A DNA stretch of 64,000 nucleotides from Limnephilus marmoratus (Eukaryota > Arthropoda > Insecta > Trichoptera > Limnephilidae): assembly GCA_917880885.1 (NCBI GenBank), contig OU862913.1:26049286-26113285 (forward strand), written 5' to 3'. Shown here one piece after another: positions 1-11,395 of the stretch (position 1 is the first letter of the stretch; each line of letters opens with the position of its first letter). The notes below the pieces were generated by a model. That model was not told where the DNA came from, did no database searches, and was given only the letters and a program-made list of their open reading frames with translations. Made by a program: the position numbers and the translations under genes.

Positions 1-1247
1 TAACGTTACGCCCTAATCGGATAGCTGCAGTGTGTGTATTTCGAAGTTTTGTTATAAGAATCGCCATGGAAAATATAGCTGGAGGTATTTTCATAAACAT
101 ATAAAAATTTCAGATTTTTATATTTTTAGTATGTATGGTTTTTAAGGGTCACAAAATGGTGTCTTTTTTAAAGAGATTTTTAAACAATTAATAAACTTTA
201 CGAGAGTGCATCTTTTTTCGTTCAAATTGGTGTGTCGTCTCATGCAGATTTTATTGATTACGTGTTAGTTTTGAACTATAAAAACACTATTTCGCAACCA
301 ACTCGAACCAACTCTTTAACAAAACTTTCTTTTTTTAGGGAGCCATCTACGAATTCATTCATAGAATCCACAGAGAGTTGTTCAACTTTTTACGGGAAGA
401 AAGACTTTTGTATCCGAATTCACATAGATTCCGAAGAATATTATAGGATTACCATATCCGGAAGTTTGTTTTAAAAAATTGTTCATCGATTATGAATTCA
501 GCGGTCGCACAAGCTATAAATTCATTTACACTTGCACTCACATTTAAAAAATATTTATTTACAAATATTTTCTGCGCAAACATAGCTAATGGATACAAGA
601 TGAAATTATTACCAAAAACAAGGACCTACCTAGCTCTAGTAACCATTCAGAGGCAGCCAAGGCGGCCGGGCGACCGGAAAAATCTTTCGAAAGTAGCGAA
701 AAATCTAAACGGCAAAAAGTATATCCGTTTATAAATATCGTTCTTTAGAGGAATTTTTTTTGTAACAAATGAAATTGCAATCATCGTGAAAAAGAGATGC
801 AGAAAAGGTATTGAAAGCCATTACATATTCTCCAACACGAGCTCCAAGAATGAAAAGGGTTTTTAACTATTCATCCAAAAAATATTTCATCTTATACCTG
901 CTCCGGAAAAGGCATTAACAGGCATTGATGAGCAGGGGATAAAAAGTTTTGCAATTATTTTACAAGTGTCATCCTGTGGGTATGACGAAAACACCGAAAA
1001 TTTTTAACGTTATATTAAACAATATATTAAACGTTATATTAAACAGTTCCAATGCGAACCTCAATAAATACTATTTCTACAAATATTTGAAAACATGTAT
1101 TACGAGTATTATTAATAATAATCAGTTATGCGGCCAGATAGTAAATTTAGGCCGGATAGGCCGGATACCGGATGGTTACCGGATACCCGTTTCATCTCCT
1201 AATTATTATCTATTATAGTATTATCACCTGTTTCATAAATCCATCGT
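1..1247. other. AT-rich sequence, no recognised gene
   Basis: Only short open frames occur here and none resembles a protein family I recognise. Visible small-scale structure is a 15-bp direct repeat AACGTTATATTAAAC at 1006-1020 and 1030-1044, and a patch rich in CCGGATA-type words at about 1130-1190. The patch stands out from the surrounding AT-rich DNA and is probably debris of an unidentified element. Confidence 0.6.
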
Positions 1248-1957
1248 TTAAGGGGGTATTCTAGTCTAGAAAAAAATCATATTTCGATAGTTTATATATC
1301 TTAAAAGGGATTTTTAGAAATTCGAATTATTTTAAAAGTAAAAGCCATTTTAGAGTCGTGGCAATTCTATAATTTATACGGAATCTAGATAGATAGAAAA
1401 CGCGTTTTTCTCGTAACTCACTTTTTCGAAACATTTGTCACGAAATCTCAAGTTCTAATTAACCGATTTTCTTGAAATTTAGCATGTTTTTTTTTATATA
1501 TCCTCCTGTAGTAGGAACCAACCATAAATTAAACTTTTAATTTTTTGATAATAATAAAAATATATTTTTATTATTATTAAAAAAATCGGAAAAGTTAAAA
1601 AAATAACTGAAAAACTTTAATTTTTTTTAGTAGCCGCCATTTTGCATGAATAATGTTTTTTTTCTTCATTTTTCCTGATTTCTACCATAAAAACATTTGT
1701 ACTGATAAAGAATATAGCTTTTTTATTTTTCAAATGACAAAAACGGTTGGAATCGTGACAAGATGGACCCCCCCTACTACATAAACAGCGTGTAACTTCG
1801 TAAAATGTAGGTATATATTTTTTTTTGAATTTTTTTACGAATTCTTAAAATATAAATAAACATGTATTATGAAAAGATGCATACTTAAAATATGAATATT
1901 TTTTTTTCTTTTTAAAACGCCCGAAATTCGGGCTTCTAGACTAAAATACCCCCTTAA
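1248..1957. mobile_element. MITE with 23-bp terminal inverted repeats flanked by TTAA
   Basis: The left end reads TTAAGGGGGTATT then CTAGTCTAGA; the right end (1935-1957) is its reverse complement with one mismatch. Both ends carry TTAA, the target duplicated by piggyBac and Kolobok transposases. The ~700 bp between have no credible ORF and contain T-rich tracts, so this is a non-autonomous element. The termini start with GGGGG, unlike the CCC start of most piggyBac elements, so Kolobok is an alternative; the superfamily is left open. Confidence 0.75.
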
Positions 1958-2089
1958 TATGCATGTACCATGTACCCAAGGTTTCACATATAATGCTAAA
2001 TAACATGTATTTCATAAAAACCGCATAAACTTTATTTTAAAACCATAAAATAATTGTTTCCCGCTAGAATCGCTAAATAAACCACTGTG

Positions 2090-2527
2090 GCGCCTGGTAG
2101 CTTTCATCGAAAACGCTGCCTAATCCTTTTGGGATATAACAAAACAATGCATGGTGGGATATTCCTCTTTTATAGATCTACAAAAAATTCCGCGAAGGTA
2201 TATATCTATCTTTTACTGATAGCTTACTATACCCATTCTATCTTCTAAAAAAATGGTCACGTACATTGCGATATGTGAAAAGTTATTTAGATGGATACAG
2301 TATTAATCCTTATTAACTTAAATACGTTAGTTACCCCAAGCATTTCATGCACATTATTATAATCTTTTACACCATCTCTACGTATTATAAATTAAAGTCC
2401 TCCGCGGCATCTGTCTGTCTCTTGGCGATAAACTCAAAGACGGCGGTGGTTATAAAGGTTGGATAACCATCCAGTAGATGACGTTGTGTTTTATTAGCCA
2501 CAGCAACGCGTGGCCGGGTCAGCTAGT
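2090..2527 (+). mobile_element. Helitron-like repeat with CTAGT 3' end
   Basis: The right end reads GGCCGGGTCAGCTAGT, finishing in CTAGT at 2523-2527. The reverse complement, starting ACTAGCTGACCCGGCC, resembles a repeat type common in insects and usually assigned to non-autonomous Helitrons. A diverged copy in the opposite orientation starts at 10203 (ACTAGCAGACCCGGCC), which confirms the terminus. The left edge is not defined and there is no rolling-circle transposase here. Confidence 0.5.
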
Positions 2528-2804
2528 GTATAATAATAAATAATGTTAGTACTCTAGTTCACAACAACAATCATTTTCAGATTTTACTCATAAAGTTAAA
2601 AAATAAAAATACTTATTTATTACTAACTTTTACATTACTTATGTCTTATGTTTATAAATTACTAAATTTTAAAAGTATGCAAAAAATATGTTTTAAAACG
2701 CATTTAGAAACAAAGGAAAAAAATAACGAATAAAAATAAATTAAAAAACAAATAAAAATTACACTCACACTATGCGAAAAACTCTGCAAAATGTTTATCT
2801 TAAT

Positions 2805-3010
2805 CTTATATCTTAATATATAAAACAAAGTCGGGTTGTTACACTATTTATAACTCGAGAACGGCTGAACCGATTTTGATGATCTTTGATTTGTTGGATT
2901 TGTCTCCGCCCCGTATAGGATAATAACTATTAAAACATCGCAAAATTTCACGAAAAAGAAAGTTATGACGATAATTCATTCCCTCATACATTTAATATGG
3001 AACGAATTTT
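2805..3010 (+). mobile_element. Helitron-like 5' segment
   Basis: The stretch beginning TATATAAAACAAAGTCGGG and continuing through AACGGCTGAACCGATTTTGA has the look of the 5' part of insect Helitron-like repeats. No terminus or Rep/helicase ORF is visible. The sequence from 3010 to 3312 has a short open frame (3065-3313) with no recognisable domain. The assignment is from sequence memory and remains tentative. Confidence 0.35.
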
Positions 3011-3312
3011 CATGTTTTGAAAGAGCTGAAGGAATATTGTGGTAGGTAGGTTTAATATTGAAATTTGCTTCAATTCCAAAAATTCAAAAACGTCAAATGT
3101 CAATGTGCTGATTGTTTTTGTTGTGTTCTTAAACATATAAAGCTGTCTCTCTTTCTTACACACTTAATGTCAATAGCCGAAAATGAGACAAACGGTGAAC
3201 GTATGTCTCCACCCATCCAAAGGAAAGATACAATCATTAAAATAAAAAACCCTCACACGTATAAAGAAAATGAAAAGCAATGTTTTATTTTACATCAGTT
3301 CCACAACACATG

Positions 3313-3725
3313 AGGCCCCGAAGAAAATTATTTTCCTCAGGGCCTGAGTCATCTTAGGGGATGTTGTGTGGAGGTCTTTTTAAGGAAGGGAAGGATAGGA
3401 AGTTCTGGGAAGGAAAAAGGTACGAGGGGAGGGTAGGAATCTGGGGTCAGTGTGTCCGGTAGTGACGGACGTATGAATCCATCCCTCCAACTGCGGTGCA
3501 AGGCGTTGGGTCGAGAGAGTCCAGCTGCAAAGGTCAAAAGGCTCTCTCAACCAGTCTCTCTCGATTCGTTCTGCCACGCAACAGGTGGGCAGACGTATCT
3601 GCCGTCAAGACACGGACAAACGTCACCCCGTAGCGAACCACTTAAGGTGCGATTCCTAAGGGTGACCTATGGGTGACGTATGACAGAGGTGTTGGTTATC
3701 TAACAAATGGTTCCCGGTTCACAAA
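3313..3725 (-). mobile_element. SINE B copy, near full length
   Basis: One of about ten copies of a ~350-400 bp repeat in the window (family B). Landmarks in element orientation: a 5' block TCTGCCATAGGTCACCCC, a middle block around CTTGCACCGCAG, a pyrimidine-rich stretch, and a 3' hairpin CCCTGAGG-AAAATTATTTT-CCTCAGGG followed by TGTGGAG and an A-rich end. This minus copy is followed head to head by a plus-strand 3' fragment at 3727. I see no clean pol III A and B boxes, so the promoter class is unproven. Confidence 0.75.
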
Positions 3726-3726
3726 T

Positions 3727-3855
3727 TACCCTTGTACAAATTGTTCCTTCCTTTCCCTAAAAAATACACGCAGAATCCTCACAGATGATATAGGCCCTGA
3801 GGAAAATTATTTTTCTCAGGGTTTTCTGTGTGGAATTAATGTAAAAAAAAGTTTT
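3727..3855 (+). mobile_element. SINE B 3' fragment
   Basis: Contains the family B 3' end on the plus strand: pyrimidine tract, the block with GATGATATAGGCCC, the palindrome CCCTGAGG...CTCAGGG, a TGTGGA-type block and the A-rich end. It abuts the minus-strand copy at 3313-3725, making an inverted pair. Confidence 0.7.
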
Positions 3856-3859
3856 TTAT

Positions 3860-5310
3860 AGTGAATATGCTTAGTATCGCCCTGATGAATGATTACAATT
3901 CAGAATCGAAAAGTTGGTTGCTTGAAATACAAACATCAGACGGTAAGCATTATTATATTGCACCCGAATAGGGTTGCCATCTTCTAAAATAAAAAAGCCT
4001 GACTTCGCCCTGCATTAGGCCGGACATTTTGCCCTAAAAGCCGGACGTACGTACGTAATTTTGGACATAACTTTTCAACATAATAATAAAAAATCGGTTA
4101 CAAGTTAGAGTTGTATATTAATCACACATTAACCAGTTTAATAACAACAATCATTAATCAGTATTATTCTTGTCATCATTTGGCATTTATATAGAATATG
4201 TCAATTACAAAATAAAACATATTGAGTCTTCTGTCTGTTCACATAACGCAAAAAACTTTTAAAACAAACAAAAAAAACATCACACCCTTTTTCTGGTTAA
4301 ACAGTTGACTAAAACTTTCATTAAATAAATATAAAATGAAACATATCTTTCTTTGTGGACGAAAACGAAAAAAATAAATTAAAATGAAATCTCTACTTCT
4401 CCAAATTATTCGAAAATTACAAAAATCTACAATTTTGTATATTTTTGGCTTTTCACCAACTTTACCCAAAACGTCGTATTCTTTGGAAATCATTTAATAA
4501 AGTTCTTGACATGTCATTTTTTAATCACACAATGTGTACGTCATCTTGGCAAATGTTCCTGTTTGCAATTTATTGTGTTCCTTCGTCCACTGGGCGTTTA
4601 TTAAAGAGAAAACTCTTTTAACGTTGAAGTTATAGCCTGGAATGGCAAAGTAATATTCCGTCAATTTCAGAAGTTTGGAAGATAAAACCGCGCGAACCAA
4701 GAATAGCCATTTACACGTTGCGCCTTGCGTAGCTTGCGTTGGGTTCGTTCTGCAGGCGCTGCGTGCGCCGCGTTAGACTAACAAAAAGCCAAACAAAAGC
4801 CGTACAGGCCGGACATTTAAATATTTAGCCGGACACGACCTAAAAAAGCCAAACATGTCCGGCTAAAGCCGGACAGATGGCAACCCTACACCCGAAGCCT
4901 TTCCATGGTTCTTTTTTGAAGGTTGCCCAAAGCTCGCATGTGGACAGGGTGGTGCAGAAGGCTAGGAATAGCGTCCTTTTTACCCGTGGACTGCATAGCC
5001 GAAATCTTCTACTGAGCATGTTGCATTTTATGTTCAGTACGCGCCTCTGCCTGTCAATATCTTCATCTGTTAATTTATTGTTGAAGATATGTCCTAGATA
5101 TTTGGTAGATTCTACTGTTTTTATGAGTTCACCGTTCAAAAAGGCGGGGGGGATATTTCTTGTGCCTTCCCCGTGTTTTATGACCAACAGTGCTGTTTCT
5201 TTCGCATTATAGATCATGTTGGTTTCGTGTGCGAATTCTTTACAGATATTCAGGAGGATTCGTAATCCCCTTATTGACGGTGCGATCAGAACCATATCAT
5301 CTGCGTATCA
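3860..5310 (-). pseudogene. LINE reverse transcriptase fragment, split by a hAT element
   Basis: Read on the minus strand from 5310, the frame gives the RT catalytic box YADDMVLIAPS, then the thumb-type motif KYLGHIFNN and a CELW motif near 4930. The frame resumes beyond the hAT insertion (3969-4888) as ERLRVQYNNAYR, ending near 3860 at a stop. The motifs fit a CR1/L2-superfamily LINE. The N-terminal RT and endonuclease are missing and a frameshift occurs near the insertion, so it is dead. Clade is approximate. Confidence 0.8.
3969..4888. mobile_element. hAT-type non-autonomous element with 8-bp TSD CACCCGAA
   Basis: The termini are TAGGGTTGCCATC at 3969 and GATGGCAACCCTA ending at 4888, a 13-bp perfect TIR. 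Both sides carry the 8-bp direct repeat CACCCGAA (3961-3968 and 4889-4896); an 8-bp TSD is the hAT hallmark. Interior blocks near both ends repeat AAGCCGGAC-like words (sub-terminal repeats), while the middle is AT-rich with no transposase. It interrupts a LINE RT whose reading frame resumes across it. Confidence 0.9.
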
Positions 5311-5468
5311 TTTTGAAATCAAGAACACACAATTTCGCATTGCTTTATAGTGGTTTTCCTTTAACTGTATATTACATTACTGTATGGTACATGAATTATT
5401 ACAGACATCTTTATTACATTGTCTGTTGTGTATAATTATATTAGTATTGGGATAATTTTTGAATTTAT

Positions 5469-5765
5469 TTATTGAGAAAGGAATATGAACTGTTTTTTTG
5501 CATTGATTTTAAGAAGGTTTGTATCGAACCAGGTTTTTAAGATTTGAAAGTCATTATTTGCATTTTCATTTACAATTTTCCAGTCACTACCCTTAATTAT
5601 GATAATCGTGTCGTCCGCGTAAGATATAACGTTTCCACTGAGTTTTTGTTTAAAAATATCGTTTACGTACATGATAAACAGTAATGGACCCAAAACAGTA
5701 CCTTGCGGTATCCGAAAATCATTTGTGAGTGGTAGACATGACTTGACAAAAAATTTATTAATTCG
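5469..5765 (-). pseudogene. Jockey-like LINE reverse transcriptase fragment
   Basis: The minus frame contains FRIPQGTVLGPLLFIMYVND followed by SYADDT, which are RT boxes 4 and 5 of Jockey-type LINEs. The frame is open from about 5765, extending past the first methionine at 5693, and ends at 5469. It lacks the fingers, thumb and endonuclease. It resembles, but is clearly diverged from, the LINE at 15234-17510. Confidence 0.8.
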
Positions 5766-5769
5766 AGAC

Positions 5770-6215
5770 GAAAAAACAAAAAAATGTGTGCAGTTTGCAG
5801 TCTGTAGAATCGAAACCTTTAGAAAAATAAAGTAGATAGGGGTAGACTACAAAGCACCGTATAAAGAGAAGACCGATTATACTATTTCATTCGCTCGAAG
5901 GCTAAATCCTAAAGATGTATGTGATGGTCTCCTTTTGTATCGCTAATTTTGTTTCATCGAGTTTCAAATCACAACGGTGCTAAAGAAGTTTTCACTTAAA
6001 AGAATATTGTCTACCCAAAAGCACCTCAACAAACAGATTTAAAACGTAAGCACATTACGTTGATTATAATTAATGCAGGGCAAACAGATCGCTGTGTTCT
6101 ATAAATAAGTGACCTTTCACTCTGCGCTTGATTATTATTTAAATTAATGATAATTGTTTCAAACGTCAGTCGCGTCGGTGGTATGCTTTATTTTGCGTCG
6201 CATTCAATGATATCT
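5770..6215. other. No recognised feature
   Basis: AT-rich sequence with no open frame of interest, no tRNA-like box pair and no terminal repeats that I can see. Confidence 0.5.
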
Positions 6216-6218
6216 GAT

Positions 6219-6870
6219 ATGAGTACCGCCGCCTCGGGAACCATTCATTAGAAATCTAACGCTACTGCCATAGCTCACCCCAAGTGGAAAGCTACGGCCG
6301 GTGACTTTTTTTTTTTTACATGAATACCGCACAAGAGTCCCAACTGCTCCCGTCTTGAGCCAGTGGGACTATGGCATCCCCAATTGGGGTATGTTGTGAG
6401 GCTGAAGGTAGTGGGGAGGGAAGGAGATAGGGAAGAGGAAGGTGGGGAAGTACCTGGCTATTCAGATCTGGTCACCAAACACGGCTAAAGCCATTCAAGC
6501 AACGTTTCATTTCTGAATGGTGGTCTTACACCAGGGCGATACTGAGAGTATCTTCTACTCTGGAACGTGCCGCAAATATATTATATATTATTTTAAATGA
6601 ATAAATTGTGAAATACGCAAATTAATCAAATAAAATTTATTTGCCACGCCGGGATTCGATCCCGCGACCTTCGGAATGCTAGTCAAGCGCCTTACCACTG
6701 CCCTACGCCGGCCGTCAGTATCAGCAGGGGTATCCGGGTCCAGGTCTTGGTGAAGGATGCATCTGCTCACCAGCTGCGTGGGGGGCCGGATCGGGAGAGT
6801 CTGGTTGAGGAGAACCCTTGCACCTCTCCAGCCGGAACTCTTCCGACTTCCAGATTCCTAACCACCGTTG
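6219..6870 (+). mobile_element. SINE B copy interrupted by a SINE A
   Basis: The 5' part (6219-6305: CGCCTCGGGAACC, then CTGCCATAGCTCACCCC) and the continuation (6717-6870: AGCAGGGGTATCCGGG, then CTGCGTGG and GAGAGTCTGGTTGAGGAG) line up with uninterrupted family B copies such as 36385-35955. Between them sits a minus-strand SINE A (6306-6716). The copy is truncated before the 3' hairpin. Confidence 0.75.
6306..6716 (-). mobile_element. SINE A, full length, tRNA-derived head
   Basis: In element orientation it starts near 6716 with a tRNA-like head: an A-box-like GTAGGGCAGTGGTAAGG, an anticodon loop CTAGCAT (anticodon AGC), and a B-box-like GGATCGAATCC. The junction CAAATAAATTTTATTT joins it to a ~300-bp body containing CCAGAGTAGAAGATAC and GTGACCAGATCTGAATAG. 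It ends in a 12-base A run (T6306-6317). Copies at 11545 and 46121 carry a CAC anticodon instead. Inserted inside a SINE B. Confidence 0.88.
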
Positions 6871-6899
6871 TACACCAAAACGGAAGAACGTTTTTGCGG

Positions 6900-7080
6900 A
6901 ACAGCAAATCCCCTTGTGTGGGCAGATTATAGTTGTAAGTATAAATATGCTAAAGATGTTTTTATCATCCAAAAAAGATGCATGAGAAAAATTACAAACT
7001 CTGGTCGTCTGGATTCATGTAGACCTAGGTTTAAAAATCTGAAAATTCTGACAGTCACAGACATATGAGTATTTCTCAAA
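6900..7080 (+). pseudogene. LINE RT C-terminal fragment
   Basis: The plus frame ending at 7068 contains the RT connection motif: an aromatic Trp-Ala-Asp block, then IIQKRCMRKITNSG, a DSCRP motif and FKNLKILTVTDI. This is the pattern seen after the RT thumb in Jockey/CR1 LINEs. It may belong with the C-terminal tail at 9045-9305, with 7090-9040 an intervening insertion; that link is an inference. Confidence 0.65.
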
Positions 7081-7084
7081 ATAA

Positions 7085-7920
7085 ATGTACGTAACGAAAA
7101 GGTTGTTACGAAATATTGTTACGAAATAGTCCTAAGATGTAACTAAATAGTAAACATAAAGCTTGTTATATACAGTACAAAAATTTTAAATTTATTTTTA
7201 TTTTTTTGTATTATTTATTTAATTTAAAAAAATATTTGTCTTTTCTAAATGTACGTCTTTTACTTTTTTTATTTATTGTACATACTACAAACATACATAT
7301 ACTCATGACCCAAATTTTTATTGTACCCATTGTAAAGGGTTTAAAATAAAACAAAGAAGTATTAATTAATGTTTTTTAATAAAATTATCAGCTTCCCAAA
7401 TTTAAGTACCTATCTAACACAATATTCAACAAATCCTTAGAAATCAAAGAACAGACACTGTTTACAACATTTAAAAATGTATTAATTTAAATCACTATCG
7501 AAAAAGCTATTTTTAATTTGTGTTTATTTACAATTTGGTTTGTAGCTACTTTTTTTAGTACCTACTTTCTTTTCTCAGGGATCTGCTTTATTAAACTTTG
7601 TTTTTAAAGAATCTGTAATTTTATTTAGCAAAATTAGCTTTTTTTCACCTTCACTTTTTCTGCCATGGACACATTTGGTAAATTTTTTTCTAAGAAGCTT
7701 TTTGCCTTCCGGCATTGGTTTTTGGGGGTATTACTAAAAAAAAGTTATCCTGTAGCCGGTATTATAAGAGTAAATTATAATACATATTTATTTAAATAAG
7801 ATTTTATAAAAGGTTGAGGCACTACTAATTCATAAAAATACTTTCAATTTAAAAGGGACAACTTATACTTACAGACACACTTACAATATACTATTCATAA
7901 CCTAAGCATTTAAACAGCGG
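7085..7920. other. AT-rich, no recognised gene; repeated TTACGAAAT words
   Basis: No protein similarity is seen. The word TTACGAAAT recurs near 7105, 7121, 8231 and 8253, and CGTAACGAAAA at about 7090 is matched by its reverse complement at about 8220. This could be the relic of an element, but no convincing termini or target duplication were found. Confidence 0.4.
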
Positions 7921-7926
7921 ACAAAT

Positions 7927-8096
7927 AATGCTGGACGACATGATACCTAATTGCTTAAATGTGTTACCTATCGAAATTAAAACATGTACAAATGGTAAAA
8001 CAAATATTATGTTGATGAATTGGCTCGCCGAAAGAAATAATTTTTATATCTTCAAAGTAAAAGCACCCATTGACAAGCTACTTAAATGTTGTTGAT
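7927..8096 (+). pseudogene. Possible LINE RT C-terminal tail
   Basis: A short plus frame beginning MLDDMIPNC continues with LNVLPIEIK and MNWLAERNNFY before a stop near 8096. The spacing of the LP-x-x-IK block and the WL...FY block is like the last ~50 residues of Jockey/CR1 RT proteins. There are no other RT motifs, so the assignment is weak. Confidence 0.35.
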
Positions 8097-8099
8097 TGG

Positions 8100-9040
8100 G
8101 ACTTTTTTTTTTTTTGTAAAATATGTTTATTTTTCCTGTCGTATTGTATTACTTTGTCTTTATAATAAATAAAATATAAATCAGGTTGTAACTGTGTACA
8201 CTCAGCTTTACACTATACTTTTTCGTTACGTTACGAAATTTATAATAAAAGTTACGAAATTGTAATAAGAATTAGACAAAAAGGGTTATAAAAAGTCAAT
8301 GGTTTGATAGAACTTAAAACTGTAAATAGGAAAGCTTAGCAATGTTTGTACCGCACGTATTACAAAAAGATGAGTAAAAAAAAACTTACCGTTTCGTGAA
8401 AAAAGGCTATATTATTTCCTGTCTCGAAATAGTAGTCCCACTAAAGAAACACGTTTTTACTGATTTTAACAATTAATATTATGGCGGAGACGTCAGACCA
8501 AAAACCAACCTGAAAGAAGCTAATGTTGACCATGTAAAATTTAATGAATGGGTTCAGAAATTACGGTGGAAGTAGAAAAAAAAACGTAACTAAAGAGTAG
8601 TTACTAAAAAGTAAATGACCATGTCTCATTTTGATTTTTGTGCATAAATTATTAATTTATTATGAAACCCCATATAAAATTCCTTTGTACAGAAACTACA
8701 ATTAGTTAAGACCCTAAAACTCACAAAAATTCACATATTACAACGTTTTACTCGCATTTTATGAAGTATAAACACATGAAGTAGGTAGGGTGGCAAATTT
8801 ATTTTGTATGAAAGGTAAAAATCGATATTTTTTAAAAACTTAAAATATTTGCGGATTAATACGATTGTAATGTTTATTCTTCGTTATTTTAAAGCCTAAT
8901 ATTTATTCTACAAAATGGTGTATATATTTTTTCTATATGATTAATTTAAAATGTATAATTTTTTAACTGTTTCTAGGCACACTTTATTTTTCCAAAATGT
9001 ACACTTTTTTGGGAAATACTCATATATATAATGGAGTTAT
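8100..9040. other. No recognised feature
   Basis: AT-rich DNA with poly-T tracts and stop codons in all frames. No terminal repeats or tRNA-like promoter boxes were detected by eye. Confidence 0.45.
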
Positions 9041-9044
9041 GCAT

Positions 9045-9305
9045 GTTAGTGCGATCATCTACAGTCAAGTTACCACAAAAAAAAACTCAACACATAAATA
9101 CGCTACAAGGTTCACAGAAAACTTATTAATACCAAAAGCAAACAAAAGCCTATTCCAAAAAAGACCATTTTACATGGCCGTTAAAGTATACAACAACCTT
9201 CCACATAACATTAAACAAATTCAAGATACACACAAACTCAAATCGTCACTAAAAACATTTCTTTTAGACAAATGTCATTATACTCTTAATACCTTATGTA
9301 AATAA
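9045..9305 (+). pseudogene. LINE RT C-terminal tail
   Basis: The plus frame contains the block KYATRFTENLLIPKANKS, then FYMAVKVYNNLPHNIK and LKSSLKTFLLD, ending in a stop at 9305. This is the usual end of Jockey/CR1 RT proteins (THxYxTR...LP...YN-x-LP-x-x-IK...FK...L). Only the last ~85 codons are present. The downstream ~180 bp is an AT-rich stretch that may be its 3' UTR. Confidence 0.75.
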
Positions 9306-9486
9306 ACTGTTTTTTTTTCATATAATGTAACATGTAATTTTTTGGTTTTAATGTCTTAACAAATGTCATTTTACCTTAAGTGAATACCTCACATAAATGA
9401 AACACCTATTTTTGTATTTTTATTTGTATTTGTCTTATTTGTATAAACATTATAATACTCTTCTTTGAGAAACATTACAATATAAC

Positions 9487-9720
9487 ATGTATGTGGTTAG
9501 CTGGAAGAAATGGGGTCGGCTGAACTCAAGACCGACATGGCGAAGGATCCTGGGAAGACCAACTTTAAGATGGAGTTACAAGGTCCTCAAAGATATATCC
9601 ACGTTGGAGATTGTAAGCTGGAGAGAGCTGGCACAAAACCGAGATGAGTGGAGGAAGACTCTTGAGGAGGCCAAGACCCACCAGGGGTTGTAGAGCCAGG
9701 AGTGATGATGATTTTTTTAT
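9487..9720 (+). pseudogene. RTE-like LINE C-terminal tail
   Basis: The frame holds GRPTLRWSYKVLKD, then SWRELAQNRDEWRK and EEAKTHQGL before a stop, followed by GTGATGATGAT. The W-R-x-L-A-x-D/N-R-x-x-W...A...GL ending with a TGATGA-type 3' repeat is typical of RTE-type LINEs in animals. Everything upstream is missing, so this is a severely 5'-truncated copy. Confidence 0.7.
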
Positions 9721-10202
9721 TTACGTCATTATATATTTTATTATTTTTTGTCAAAATAAAAATGTTCTAATATGAGTTGTTTTTTTTTAAATTTAAAGAT
9801 TAAATATTAAATACAGTTTCATAATATTAAAAGAAAATGCCACTTTTAGTTTAAACGGTGTTATCTAAAATATACTTGAGTGCTGCTTCACGAAGCTTTG
9901 CATTTAATTTGTAGGTCAACATCTATGTCGGGTACAGGATTTACATTGATTTTTGTATGTCAGAAATAACAAGCATATTGATTTTGTTATGTCAGGAATA
10001 GGTGTTTTGTTATTTTAAATATTTAATCGTAATAAATTTATAAAAAAGAAATATTTTATTATTTGAAATTGAATAATGTTTTACAAATATTTAAAATTTC
10101 TTTTCAATAATAAAAGGTTGATTTTAGAAAAAAATATTGAAATTCTTAAAAAAAGTGATAGCGAAAGTGTCAGAAATAGCGTGTTTTACATTATATACTT
10201 TT
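9721..10202. other. No recognised feature
   Basis: AT-rich, no open frame above background and no visible repeat termini. It lies between a LINE tail and a Helitron-like end. Confidence 0.45.
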
Positions 10203-10935
10203 ACTAGCAGACCCGGCCACACATTGTTGTGGCTAACGAAACACAACGCCATTACCCAGTCTTTATAAAATCCACACCACCCGCTTGCCAGCTGCCCGCT
10301 GCCTGAATTGAATATTTGAATTTCTCGGCTTTTCTCTTCTATAATAAGCATATATTTATATGTACATTTCAGGTATAATATGAACTAACATGTCAATTTG
10401 TCTGTCCTGGAACGGGAAACTTTCCTAGTTGGACAGGCAAAGCTTCCTAATTGTAATTTGTACTTTCTTTTGTATCTATAATAAATAAATAAATAAATAA
10501 GATATAAACCTTCCTCTTGAATCAACTACAGTTATTATTTTTTTTTTAGGTATATAATAATAAAATAAGTATGTATTATACATATAAACTAATTAACTCG
10601 CCACTAATTATACAATGCTTGCAATGCAAAACTGGATATTTGAAAAGGGAAAATCAAATACCTACTTACTCTAGGACATCTATTTTCCAATTTCTTCCAT
10701 AAAACGAATTTCAAAAGTGACTATAGTACGGCCCGCCAGCCGTTTTAAATCGCACAAAAATATGTTTTCTATGAATTTCTCAGCTTTTCTCTAATATAAT
10801 TTACATGTATTATACAAATAAACATTCCTCTTCAATCACTCTATCTATTGGTGAAAACCGTATGAAAATCCGTTGCGCAGTTTAAAAGATTAACGCGCAC
10901 ATACATTTTGAGCGACTTCATTTAATACTATCTAA
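10203..10935 (-). mobile_element. Helitron-like repeat, interrupted
   Basis: Starts ACTAGCAGACCCGGCCAC at 10203, the mirror of the CTAGT end at 2527. The far part contains GAAAACCGTATGAAAATCCG and a block typical of this insect repeat type. The word AATTTCTCRGCTTTTCTC occurs at ~10318 and ~10774, so the unit is partly duplicated. A LINE 3' tail (10360-10500) lies within the first half. No coding capacity. Confidence 0.5.
10360..10500 (+). mobile_element. LINE 3' tail (about 140 bp)
   Basis: Contains the 3' block TATGAACTAACATGTCAATT...TCCTAGTTGGACAGGCAAAG and ends in (AATA)n at 10480-10500. The same block in the opposite orientation ends at 29607 next to an (ATT)n tract. Two loci sharing only a 3' terminal module suggests 5'-truncated copies of one LINE, or a SINE that borrowed its tail. 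Confidence 0.6.
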
Positions 10936-11053
10936 TGATAATGATGATGATTTTACACTCAAATAATTAGTAGAGAAATTAAAAGAGTTTTTATATAAAT
11001 CTTACTTTAGCTATTTATTAGTTTTTGTAGCTTTTTAATAACGTTGTATCCAC

Positions 11054-11395
11054 TAGGTAGAAGAATAACCAACACATCTGCCATAGGTCACCTCAAGTGG
11101 TGACCGGGTTCACCGGGAGAGGTGTGTGTTCAGGTCTTGGCGGCACCAGCTGCATGGTGGGCCGACCTTTTGGCCTCCCCAGCTAGTCTCTATCGATCCA
11201 TCGTCTTGCACCGCAGCGGGAGGGATGGATTATTTAGTCCGTCACTCCTGGAGACACTGACTTCAGATTCCTACCCAAATCTGATACCTTTTTCCTTTCC
11301 AGAACTTCCTCACCTTCCTTTCCTTAAAAATATCCACCGCACAGCATTCCCAAAGATGACATAGACCCTGAGGGAAATTATAGTGGGGTTATTGA
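11054..11395 (+). mobile_element. SINE B copy
   Basis: Matches the family along its length: AACCAACACATCTGCCATAG at the 5' end, GGTCTTGGCGG, the CTTGCACCGCAG core, the pyrimidine tract and GATGACATAGACCCTGAGGG at the 3' end. The second half of the terminal hairpin is missing. Confidence 0.8.

Noticed and set aside
7088..8232. Possible DNA transposon with CGTAACGAAAA inverted ends
   Set aside because: The 11-bp inverted match is accompanied by several direct TTACGAAAT copies and no target duplication; could be chance in AT-rich DNA.
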